In this document: in pieces, positions 54,150 to 61,752 of the stretch
Numbering within the stretch: the first letter of the stretch is position 1
Layout of the letters: each line of letters opens with the position of its first letter
Source of the DNA: Psychrobacter luti
GTDB taxonomy: Bacteria; Pseudomonadota; Gammaproteobacteria; Pseudomonadales; Moraxellaceae
Length of the DNA: 64,000 nt
Direction of reading: 5' to 3'
NCBI RefSeq assembly: GCF_014192115.1
Contig: NZ_JACHXL010000001.1
Span: 186,001 to 250,000, forward strand
Position numbers and translations under genes: made by a program
The notes under the pieces: generated by a model
Told to the model about the DNA's origin: nothing
Databases searched by the model: none
The model's input: only the letters and a program-made list of their open reading frames with translations

Positions 54150-54578
54150 TTACGCTTTGTAGCGTATGACCGGCTGACCAAACTGCACAACATCAGAGTT
54201 GTTCACTAAGATTTCATCCACAATACCGCTTTGAGTCGCTTCAAGAGGATTCATGATTTTCATAGCTTCAATAATACCAAGCGTGTCACCCGCTTGTACT
54301 TTTTGTCCAACCTTTACAAACGGTGGATCGTTAGGACTTGGGGCGGAATAGAAAACACCAACCATCGGCGATGTCTCAACGCTACCAGCTTTGATAGTTG
54401 CTGTGGCTTCAGCAGCGATTGGCGCAGCGCCAACAGCAGGAGCGGCCATCATCGTTGGTGCAGGCGCATCATAGTGACGAGTTAAGCTAATATGCTCATC
54501 GTCTGAGCTGATTTCTAAATTAACCAGCTCACTTTCTTCCATGAGTGCGATCAGGGTGCGTATTTTTTCAATATCCAT
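54150..54578 (-). CDS. accB: Biotin carboxyl carrier protein AccB
   Basis: This 142-residue protein has an N-terminal helical region (MDIEKIRTLIALMEESELVNLEI), an Ala/Pro-rich linker (APAPTMMAAPAVGAAPIAAEA) and a biotinyl domain. The biotinylated Lys is in EAMKIMN (near residue 108). It carries CO2 from AccC to the carboxyltransferase AccAD. It is the first gene of accB-accC; the AccA and AccD genes are not in this window, as usual. Confidence 0.97.
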   Translation of the reverse strand: MDIEKIRTLIALMEESELVNLEISSDDEHISLTRHYDAPAPTMMAAPAVGAAPIAAEATATIKAGSVETSPMVGVFYSAPSPNDPPFVKVGQKVQAGDTLGIIEAMKIMNPLEATQSGIVDEILVNNSDVVQFGQPVIRYKA

Positions 54579-54829
54579 AATTGTATTTTTGCCTTGTACT
54601 AAATTCGAGAAAATAGTGTAACTAAATATTGTGTTGGTAATTGCTAATGATACCTATATTCACGCCAATGAGCAATCGATGTACAGTTGTTAACTGAGTT
54701 TTTTTACATATTATGACGTAAGCTATTCTTAAGCGTAAGAAATACTCAATGATTTATCATAGTCTATGTGACAAGGTAGCGCTAGTAATGGTTACTAGAC
54801 GCTACGATTGGATAAAAGCAATTACGGCA

Positions 54830-56197
54830 TTAAGCCCACATCATCGTTAAACGTTTTTGCTGATAGCGCAAACGTATGGTAAGCAAGATGGAAGAGAGGA
54901 ATAATCCGGTGATAAGTGCCATCCAAAAACCTTGTGCGCCAACGTCAGTAAAGCGTACCAGATAAATACCAAGTGGTAGGGCAACAAGCCAATAACAAAA
55001 TAGCGTTACCCACATCGGTATGGTGGTGTCTTGCATACCGCGTAATATACCGGCGACATTGACCTGCCAACCATCAAATAACTGATAAGCCAGCGCAAAG
55101 ATAAGTAGATGCATGGCTTGCGCTGTAACATCGGGATTGTCGGTAAATGCGGCGGCCAATTGCGGTCTAAATAACCAAATACCAAGCATACAAGTAAGGG
55201 CAATCATTACTGTCCATATCAAACCCGTCGCTTGCACCTGACGTAATGCCATCAGGTTTTTTTCACCAAAGCGGTTGGACACCATAATCGTCAGCGCCAT
55301 CGCGACTGAGATGGGAATCATAAACAGCTGCGAGGTCACCGATAGCGCTACCTGATGCGAGGCGGTTGCAAGCTCGCCTAAGGGACTTATTACCAAGGCT
55401 CCCAAGCTAAACAAACTGGCTTCAAAAAAGATAGAAATACCAATCGGGATACCAAGCTTTAATAGTTTTTTTATTTGCGTGCGATTGGGACTGGCAAAAG
55501 CATAAAAGAAGCGTGTACTGGCAAACTGCTGGCGCTTAGTAAAACTGGTATAAGTTGCTAATAGGATGACGTTAATCCAAAGGACTATTGCGGTTGCCAC
55601 TCCGCAACCAGCGCCGCCCATCTCAGGCATGCCAAATAGACCATGGATAAAAATATAGTTAAGCGGGATATCAGCAAGCAGTCCGATGATACTGATAACC
55701 GTCACAGGCTCCGGTCGACCAAGCGCCTCACAATAGCTGCGCAGTACCGCATAGACCGCAATCGCAGGGAAACCGAACGATACCCCACGTAGATATTGGG
55801 AAGCGATGGGTTGAATGTTTTCAGGCACACCCATCACCCCAAGTATATTGGGTGCTAAATTAACAATAATAAAACCGAGGATGCCGATAACACCAGCCGT
55901 CCATAAAGACTGCTGGGTGATGTGTGGTACTTGGCTGTGCTGGTTTTGACCGATTGCTTCACCAATAAGCGGCGTCGTGGCAATCAAAATACCTGTTGCC
56001 AATAAGAATAATGGCAGCCAAATACCGGAACCGACGGCCACTGCCGCCAAATCAAGGGCAGAGACTTGACCGGCCATAATGGCATCGACAACCCCAAGCG
56101 CGGCTTGGCAAAACTGGGTAATTAAAATAGGGAGTGCAAGTACGCCTAAGCGTAAGCTATAACTTTTAAAATCTCTGAAAGATAATGGGAAAACCAT
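54830..56197 (-). CDS. MATE-family multidrug/cation exporter (NorM type)
   Basis: This 455-residue protein has 12 hydrophobic helices in two repeats. It carries the N-terminal FCQAALGVVDAIMAGQVSALDLAAVAVGSGIWLPLFLLATGILIATTPLIGEAIGQ signature and a conserved Pro-rich second half (GIPIGISIFFEASLFSLGALVISPLG). NorM members export toxic cations by Na+ or H+ antiport. A TTG at 56206 could extend it by three residues; ATG 56197 is preferred. It is on the same strand as the accBC genes but 250 bases away, with no evidence of co-transcription. Confidence 0.92.
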   Translation of the reverse strand: MVFPLSFRDFKSYSLRLGVLALPILITQFCQAALGVVDAIMAGQVSALDLAAVAVGSGIWLPLFLLATGILIATTPLIGEAIGQNQHSQVPHITQQSLWTAGVIGILGFIIVNLAPNILGVMGVPENIQPIASQYLRGVSFGFPAIAVYAVLRSYCEALGRPEPVTVISIIGLLADIPLNYIFIHGLFGMPEMGGAGCGVATAIVLWINVILLATYTSFTKRQQFASTRFFYAFASPNRTQIKKLLKLGIPIGISIFFEASLFSLGALVISPLGELATASHQVALSVTSQLFMIPISVAMALTIMVSNRFGEKNLMALRQVQATGLIWTVMIALTCMLGIWLFRPQLAAAFTDNPDVTAQAMHLLIFALAYQLFDGWQVNVAGILRGMQDTTIPMWVTLFCYWLVALPLGIYLVRFTDVGAQGFWMALITGLFLSSILLTIRLRYQQKRLTMMWA

Positions 56198-56542
56198 AAT
56201 AAGCAACTTTTTATTCTTTGCGGTAATGATTGTAGATGAGCAAATGCTGCCATCAACAAGTTAATAGCAAGACAGTAAAATAGGATTGGTGCGACGATAA
56301 TACTCCGATAAATAATATGAGCAAGCCCAATCTAAGTAACAATAGGCTAGCTAAGTAAAAAAACAAAATTGGCAAGCCTAAAATAAAAATAACCCGTCAA
56401 TTCGCAAGCAGAATTGACAGGTCATGATGAGAGAAATGGTAAACAGGCTAAAGTCGAATGTCAACGTTTTAGAAGTGTTTGTTAAAACTAAAGCATAGCT
56501 TCTTTCTTGAATTTTAAGGCGTCGTAAGCCAGGCAGTAAGCG
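56198..56542. other. Spacer between MATE gene and EVE-domain gene
   Basis: These 345 bases hold the MATE promoter and the terminator of the upstream EVE-domain gene (56384-56423). No other feature is seen. Confidence 0.5.
56384..56423 (-). terminator. Terminator of the EVE-domain gene
   Basis: On the minus strand, acctgtcaattc and gaattgacgggt pair with one mismatch, followed by tatttttatttt. Confidence 0.7.
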
Positions 56543-57037
56543 TCAAATAGAGTTAGCCTCATTCGGTATGAGATTAAGCTCTTCTGCCATATCTATAATC
56601 GTGTTCCAATGCTTGGGTTCAAGCGGAAGAATGGTCAGCTGCTCACAGCCTTTTCTCAGCAACAAGGAATCTTCAAGCGTCGGTAAAAACTTAAGTTGCG
56701 CTAAGGGCAATATATCCATAAAAGCTTGCTCGAAAGTCACATCGACCATATACCAGCGCGGCTCATCCTCAGTTGCTTTAGGGTCATAATGGCGATGTTC
56801 GGGATGAAACTGAGTAGTATCAGGATATCCAGTCTTGCTAATGGTCACGATACCAGCGATACCAGAAGGCTTGGCGCTTGAATGGTAGAAAAACGCTTTA
56901 TCACCAATTTTCATATCGTCACGCATAAAGTTACGGGCGCGGTAGTTACGGACGCCATCCCACATTTCTGTGCCTGCACGTTGTAAGTCTTCTATACTAA
57001 AACAGCTTGGATTAGATTTTATAAGCCAATAGGCCAT
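56543..57037 (-). CDS. EVE-domain protein (PUA-like fold)
   Basis: This 164-residue protein matches the EVE (thymocyte nuclear protein 1-like) family: MAYWLIKSNPSCFSIEDL, EMWDGVRNYRARNFMRDDMKIGDKAFFYHSSAK and a late PRWYMVDVTF segment. EVE/PUA-like domains are thought to bind modified bases in RNA or DNA; the ligand here is unknown. I choose ATG 57037, eight bases after AGGA; ATG 57043 overlaps the ribosome site. It is divergent from hemW and ends at a hairpin. Confidence 0.9.
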   Translation of the reverse strand: MAYWLIKSNPSCFSIEDLQRAGTEMWDGVRNYRARNFMRDDMKIGDKAFFYHSSAKPSGIAGIVTISKTGYPDTTQFHPEHRHYDPKATEDEPRWYMVDVTFEQAFMDILPLAQLKFLPTLEDSLLLRKGCEQLTILPLEPKHWNTIIDMAEELNLIPNEANSI

Positions 57038-57275
57038 AGTCATTATCCTTTTAAGAGTTATTATTCTAGTAGTGATGATTTTAAAAGCTGCTAATCATAG
57101 ATTCTCATCTTATATGTCTATTAAGCTTTTCTAGCTATCAGCTTAAAAGCCAGTTTGTGTCACTGATTTATGCCTGATTTATGATGATTATGCTTTTCTT
57201 TAGCTCGCACAGCCGTTATCCTAGCGCTACTTTCTGCTTATGACCGCAGCTACCCCTTTATAGATAAGTCCGCTT

Positions 57276-58601
57276 ATGTCAAATATCAAATCGTCTCATT
57301 TTTCTAACAATCTTGGATCTGTTAATCGTAATAATACAAGCGTGCTCAATATCAGAGATATTCCGTTGGCACTTTATATTCATATTCCATGGTGTGTCAA
57401 AAAATGCCCTTATTGTGATTTTAATTCACATGAGCTACCAGTAGACAGTCAGCTGTCTATGTATGATGAGTATGTAGATGCACTATTGCAAGATGCTGCT
57501 ATGCAACAGAGATTGACCCAAGGACGTGAGATCAGCTCCATATTTATCGGTGGTGGTACACCGTCGCTGCTGCCTATTATCCAGTACCAACGTCTGTTTA
57601 ACGGTTTGCGAGCGATTTTTAAGTTTGCAGATGACATTGAAGTAACGATGGAGGCCAATCCAGGCACCCTTGAGCATGCGCCATTTGCTGAGTATTTAGC
57701 CGTAGGGATAAATCGTCTTTCGATTGGTGTACAGAGCTTTTCTGCTGAGCAGCTCACCACGCTGGGGCGTATTCATAATCCAACCCAAGCGCTTTCTGCC
57801 ATTAAAGCCGCTCGTAGCGCTGGATTTGAGCGCGTAAACGTGGATTTGATGCATGGGCTACCGCAGCAAACTATGAGCGAGGCGTTAGACGATATTCAAA
57901 TGGCGCATGAAGCAGGCGCGACTCATATCTCTTGGTATCAGCTAACGATTGAGCCAAATACTGTGTTTTATCGCAGTCAGCCGATTTTACCCGATGAGGA
58001 TAGCTTGGCAGATATTGAACAAGCGGGTCAGGCATTGCTTGAAAGTTTGGGCTATTACAATTATGAAGTGTCGGCATGGGCAGGTGCGACCGATAGACCC
58101 TGCCGTCACAATGTCAATTATTGGCAGTTTGGCGATTATCTGGCAATTGGCGCTGGGGCGCACGGTAAAGTAACGGTTGGACAAGACAATATCGGACAAA
58201 ATATCAGCAATGAGCTGACGTCTTATGAATGGGATATAGATAACGAAAACACTCAAGCAGGTATTTATCGCTTTAGTAAATCTCGTATGCCAAAAGATTA
58301 TATGGAAAATAAACAAGATAGTCAGCAAGGTAATGCATTAATAATAGCGCCAAAAATGGTTGGCTGGCAAGCTATTGATGAAGAGGAATTGGTGAGTGAA
58401 TTTATGCTCAATGCTTTACGTTTACACGATGGCGTAGCATGGTCGTTATTTAAAGCACGTACGGGTCTAAGCTATGACAGCATTGAAAGGCAAGTTGCTA
58501 AGTTAATCGAGCAAGGTTTACTAATAGATAGTCTTGAACAGCTGCAACCGACAGAACTTGGCAAAAGATATCTCAATCAAATATTAAGAGCATTTTTATA
58601 G
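57276..58601 (+). CDS. hemW: Radical SAM haem chaperone HemW (HemN-like)
   Basis: This 441-residue protein has the radical-SAM cluster motif CVKKCPYCDFNSHE (near residue 42), the GGGTPSLLP motif, MEANPGTLEHAPFAEY, GVNRLSIGVQSF and NVDLMHGLPQQT. These fit HemW, a haem-binding chaperone often annotated as oxygen-independent coproporphyrinogen oxidase, which lacks the HemN activity. A polar insertion of about 40 residues (QDNIGQNISNELTSYEW, then MENKQDSQQG) enlarges it over the E. coli protein (378). Genes rdgB and others that often adjoin it are absent. It ends at a bidirectional hairpin. Confidence 0.93.
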   Translation: MSNIKSSHFSNNLGSVNRNNTSVLNIRDIPLALYIHIPWCVKKCPYCDFNSHELPVDSQLSMYDEYVDALLQDAAMQQRLTQGREISSIFIGGGTPSLLPIIQYQRLFNGLRAIFKFADDIEVTMEANPGTLEHAPFAEYLAVGINRLSIGVQSFSAEQLTTLGRIHNPTQALSAIKAARSAGFERVNVDLMHGLPQQTMSEALDDIQMAHEAGATHISWYQLTIEPNTVFYRSQPILPDEDSLADIEQAGQALLESLGYYNYEVSAWAGATDRPCRHNVNYWQFGDYLAIGAGAHGKVTVGQDNIGQNISNELTSYEWDIDNENTQAGIYRFSKSRMPKDYMENKQDSQQGNALIIAPKMVGWQAIDEEELVSEFMLNALRLHDGVAWSLFKARTGLSYDSIERQVAKLIEQGLLIDSLEQLQPTELGKRYLNQILRAFL

Positions 58602-58649
58602 AATAGTATATTAATTTAGTTTATATAATAAAAAATCTAACTGATTAAA

Positions 58650-58682
58650 AAAGGCTTATCACATCAATGATAAGCCCTTTAA
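58650..58682. terminator. Bidirectional terminator between hemW and the entericidin-like gene
   Basis: ggcttatc (58653-58660) and gataagcc (58669-58676) pair around an 8-base loop, with an A-run before and cttt after. On the minus strand a six-T run follows the stem. Confidence 0.8.
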
Positions 58683-58702
58683 GTAATCTAAATGTTTAAA
58701 AC

Positions 58703-58843
58703 TTAGATTTTGTTTTGTACTTCTTGTGCAGTACCACTTACAGCACTACCAGCGCTTGATACGTCTTGACCTAGACCTTTAAAAGTATTACAACCAGTTA
58801 ATACAAACATAGCAGCCAAAGATGCGATAACCAATTTTTTCAT
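58703..58843 (-). CDS. Entericidin-like small lipoprotein (46 residues)
   Basis: The minus-strand ATG at 58843 follows AGGAAAAAATT, a clear ribosome site. The 46-residue product begins MKKLVIASLAAMFVLTGC, a signal peptide with a lipobox (LTGC, Cys at residue 18). The mature part, NTFKGLGQDVSSAGSAVSGT, matches the entericidin EcnA/EcnB pattern (GxGxDVxxxG). Entericidins are cell-envelope lipoproteins of a putative antidote/toxin pair; here only one copy is seen. It is monocistronic and ends at the hairpin shared with hemW. Confidence 0.85.
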   Translation of the reverse strand: MKKLVIASLAAMFVLTGCNTFKGLGQDVSSAGSAVSGTAQEVQNKI

Positions 58844-59097
58844 AATTTTTTCCTCAAAAAAGACAGGGTTTTATAAGTAATAACAGTAAAACCTAGCATT
58901 TTGCTTAAGTTTTACTGAGGGGTTGCAGGATAGGATGATAATGTTTTTAGATTATCTCGTTATCCGTTACAGCCATCATAATCAAAGTTAAAATCAGAGC
59001 ACAGTATCAAAATGTAATTATTGGCAGTAAACTGTAACTTTTGATTACGCCTGCTATATACGCCCAATATCAAGTTCACACCATTTACGGAGTTCGT

Positions 59098-59670
59098 ATG
59101 ACCATCCATATCGTGTTGGTAGCGCCAAAAATGCCTAGTAATACGGGTAATATCATTCGTCTGTGTGCCAATAGTGGGGCGCAGCTACATTTGGTCAGAC
59201 CGTTAGGATTTGAGCTCGACGATAAGAAGCTACGCCGCGCTGGTTTGGATTATCATGAGTATGCCCACCTGAAAGTACATGATGACTGGGCAATGACCAA
59301 ACAGGCGCTGCAAGCTGCTGGTTGCGATATTATTACCGCGCTTACGACTAAGCTCAGCAAGCCATTTTATGAGTATGATTTTAGCGTGCAGAAGACTGAC
59401 CATACAGATAACCAGTCGACTACTAGGCCATCATCAAATCATATTGCTTTAGTTTTCGGTTCTGAAACGGCAGGGCTGCCAGATGATATTCGTGCCGATA
59501 TTGGTGCTGATAACTGGCTGCGCTTGCCTATGCTTGCGGACTCGCGCAGTTTAAATCTGTCTAATAGCGTGGCAATATGCTTGTATGAAGTCTGGCGACA
59601 GCAAGGGTTTGACGGCGATGAAGGGCGCAGTATCGGTTATAGCACATTGACGGTTTATGATCCGAAATAG
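59098..59670 (+). CDS. trmL: tRNA (cytidine/uridine-34 2'-O)-methyltransferase TrmL
   Basis: The ATG at 59098 follows GGAG by six bases and gives 190 residues; an upstream TTG at 59041 is unlikely. The SPOUT-fold signatures are NTGNIIRLCANSGAQLHLVRPLGF, LVFGSETAGLPDDI and LNLSNSVAICLYEVWRQ. TrmL methylates the wobble ribose of tRNA-Leu isoacceptors. It is longer than E. coli TrmL (157), with a polar insertion (KTDHTDNQSTTRPSSN) in the loop before the third motif and a short C-terminal tail. It is convergent with tusE. Confidence 0.93.
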   Translation: MTIHIVLVAPKMPSNTGNIIRLCANSGAQLHLVRPLGFELDDKKLRRAGLDYHEYAHLKVHDDWAMTKQALQAAGCDIITALTTKLSKPFYEYDFSVQKTDHTDNQSTTRPSSNHIALVFGSETAGLPDDIRADIGADNWLRLPMLADSRSLNLSNSVAICLYEVWRQQGFDGDEGRSIGYSTLTVYDPK

Positions 59671-59683
59671 AGAAGGTAGTTAA

Positions 59684-59738
59684 GTTAAAAAAAGGTCAAA
59701 TAAAATCATTGGTTTAATTTTTTTAACCTCTTTTTTTA
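59684..59738. terminator. AT-rich terminator between trmL and tusE
   Basis: gttaaaaaaa (59684-59693) pairs with tttttttaac (59718-59727), and ctcttttttt follows. The stem is almost all A-T, so strength is uncertain. Confidence 0.5.
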
Positions 59739-59749
59739 TAGTACGTTTT

Positions 59750-60103
59750 TTATAAACAATTAGGCGGTTTTGGTAAGCCAGCAAGACGATTGACATGACG
59801 GGCGACCAAGCCAGTATTAAATAGCTGCTGTAGCTTTTGATTACTGATGTCATGATCGGGTAAGGTTTGCTGTAGCCATTTAATCAGCGGACGGGTAGCA
59901 GGCGCGTGATTAAATTTGACAAAAAATGCGCGTACCTGCTGCAAGATAGCTAAATGTTCAGCATTGATAGTCACTTCTAAGGTGTTAGCTAGCTGCTGCG
60001 CGATAGCAGGCGTCCAAATCGTATGGTCACATAAATGCCCGTCTTGGTCTAATTCAACGTTGAGCGCTGCTGTGATAGGAGTGATGGCATTGTCATTATT
60101 CAT
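59750..60103 (-). CDS. tusE: TusE/DsrC-family sulfur relay protein
   Basis: This 117-residue protein has the DsrC/TusE fold pattern. The C-terminal arm ends KPPNCL with the sulfur-accepting Cys as the penultimate residue, and HLAILQQVRAFFVKFNHAPATRPLIKWLQQ precedes it. TusE takes sulfur from TusD and hands it to MnmA, also encoded here. The start overlaps the tusB stop by four bases. The second Cys of dissimilatory DsrC is absent, supporting a TusE role. Confidence 0.93.
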   Translation of the reverse strand: MNNDNAITPITAALNVELDQDGHLCDHTIWTPAIAQQLANTLEVTINAEHLAILQQVRAFFVKFNHAPATRPLIKWLQQTLPDHDISNQKLQQLFNTGLVARHVNRLAGLPKPPNCL

Positions 60104-60459
60104 AGAGCAATCGTTACCACTTTATCGAAATTGCTACCGTCAACAAGACTGTTTTGAGTCAAGGCAACCCATTCACTATCGCTTAAAACAGCAGTTAATT
60201 TGGCAGTGAGATTAAGCTTAGACCTTGTATTGTCGCTCAGCTGCGCTATATCCTCAGTCAGGGCGTAAATAGCAGCAATATCTTCTATCTCAATGCTCTC
60301 AAGGTCACCCAAGTAAGCATTAAACCAGTCAATAAAAGCGACCGTTGCACCTAATAATATGATGCTGTCACCCGCACGCCACGTCGATGCCATTTGTTCT
60401 GTACTGCGTCTAAGCGTGTCCATAGTGCAATGTAATTGGTATAAAGTTGCCATAATCAT
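60100..60459 (-). CDS. tusB: TusB/DsrH-family sulfur relay protein
   Basis: This 119-residue protein has the DsrH/TusB start ATLYQLHCTMDTLRRS and GDSIILLGATV strand. It forms the TusBCD complex that moves sulfur from TusA to TusE. Starts at 60459 and 60453 are both possible. TusB is the least conserved member, so the call leans on its place between tusC and tusE. Two ATG codons lie within two codons of each other. Confidence 0.8.
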   Translation of the reverse strand: MIMATLYQLHCTMDTLRRSTEQMASTWRAGDSIILLGATVAFIDWFNAYLGDLESIEIEDIAAIYALTEDIAQLSDNTRSKLNLTAKLTAVLSDSEWVALTQNSLVDGSNFDKVVTIAL

Positions 60460-60591
60460 CGTGTCCGCTTGCTTGCTATATTTGTTGTCATATTAAGCTA
60501 AGTGTTAAGAATAGAAATTCGCACTAATATTTGAGATTTATAGTGTTTTGAAAGTTAGAATTTTAATTGTTGATATTTCTAAATACTGGTA

Positions 60592-60915
60592 TCAAAAAAC
60601 CAGAATCTGGTCAAAATCTTGCGAATTTATTACCTCTGGCATCAAAGTCAGTTGCGTCGCCAAATCAGTTGGTAGCATACCCGTAATCCAACCGCTAAAC
60701 ACATCGTCAGGTAACCAAGCGGCTGGCATGTCATATAATTCAAGCGACTGAATCATGCCGTGCAGACGTGAATCAGGCTGCATCAAAAACCCAAATACAG
60801 GCGCATCCAAATACAGCTGTACCTCATGGCCAAAAGTAGCTAAAGTCAAAGCCAGCGCGCAGCCTTCATAGCTTGACATCTCAGTAGGGGTTTGCAAGCG
60901 AATGAGTAATTTCAT
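60592..60915 (-). CDS. tusC: TusC/DsrF-family sulfur relay protein
   Basis: This 107-residue protein matches TusC: KLLIRLQTPTEMSSYEGCALALTLATFGHEVQLYLDAPVFGFLM and a late Asp/Leu-rich part. It is the central scaffold of the TusBCD hexamer and has no transfer Cys. It starts 96 bases after the tusD stop and precedes tusB by 132 bases. Confidence 0.85.
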   Translation of the reverse strand: MKLLIRLQTPTEMSSYEGCALALTLATFGHEVQLYLDAPVFGFLMQPDSRLHGMIQSLELYDMPAAWLPDDVFSGWITGMLPTDLATQLTLMPEVINSQDFDQILVF

Positions 60916-61011
60916 GATGTCTTCCTAATCTTAGGTATCGCTAACCATTATTGCTAAGCTGATTGTTTAAGGGCTGATTGTTTGTACAGCGAACTATAAT
61001 TCCAATGCTCA

Positions 61012-61455
61012 TTAAAACTGTATCAAACGACAGTCACTTTGCATCATCATCGCAAGCTCACTCAGTCCAACCAGCTTAAAACCAGCTGCCAGATTTTCGC
61101 TATCTAACTGATGACGGGTACTATTTTCACTATCTGAAATACCACGGCTGAGGGCCGTACTAACACAAACAGGGAGTGTCAACTGATACTGTTTGGCAAG
61201 CTTTTGCCATTCTTGAGTGATATTCATCTGGTCTGCTGATTGCCAGCGTAATCGATTGGCCGTATTGGCAGCATCCGCATAGAAAAAAATATTTAACGGC
61301 GCGTGCGGGTCTGCATGGTGGTCGCTATTATCCGTTTTATCATGGTTATTTATTTCAGTGGTTTGTAAGTAAGTACGAGCATAGCGTAGTGCAATATGCG
61401 CCAACGGATGGCTGGGATCAGCTGTAATCAATAATAGCGGAGTCGTGGTCGTCAT
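61012..61455 (-). CDS. tusD: TusD/DsrE-family sulfur relay protein
   Basis: This 147-residue protein has the DsrE fold with IALRYARTYLQ after the first strand, IFFYADAANTAN, and the catalytic Cys in LPVCVSTALSRGI. It carries sulfur as persulfide to TusE. A His/Asp-rich insertion (EINNHDKTDNSDHHADPHAP) near residue 35 is unusual. It is the first gene of the minus-strand tusD-tusC-tusB-tusE unit and is divergent from glnE across a 297-base spacer. Confidence 0.85.
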   Translation of the reverse strand: MTTTTPLLLITADPSHPLAHIALRYARTYLQTTEINNHDKTDNSDHHADPHAPLNIFFYADAANTANRLRWQSADQMNITQEWQKLAKQYQLTLPVCVSTALSRGISDSENSTRHQLDSENLAAGFKLVGLSELAMMMQSDCRLIQF

Positions 61456-61752
61456 AATCGCGGTGTCACCTATGATTAATGAGTATGAAGAAAAAAGCGC
61501 AGCGCCTTAAGGTTCTTAAAACTCAAGTTTTTTAAGCCTTTCAAGCATTAGCTATTGTAGCATTATTCATGAAATTTTCGTGCGTTCCTCATTTTTTAGT
61601 CAATAGGGTGCTGTTAATAGCATGGTTGAGAATTTATGCTACTATAAAAACCCTAAAATAAGATTGTATACCGTTGTTTTAACATTATAGAAAACAATTT
61701 TTCCGATTGATGTGGTTTTTATAGCTTTATGCTGCAAGGAGTTGTCGTCGTT
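61456..61752. other. Divergent spacer between tusD and glnE
   Basis: An AT-rich spacer of 297 bases holding the tus and glnE promoters. A TATAAA box at 61643-61648 is a candidate; its -35 partner is unclear. No gene or RNA is recognised. Confidence 0.4.
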
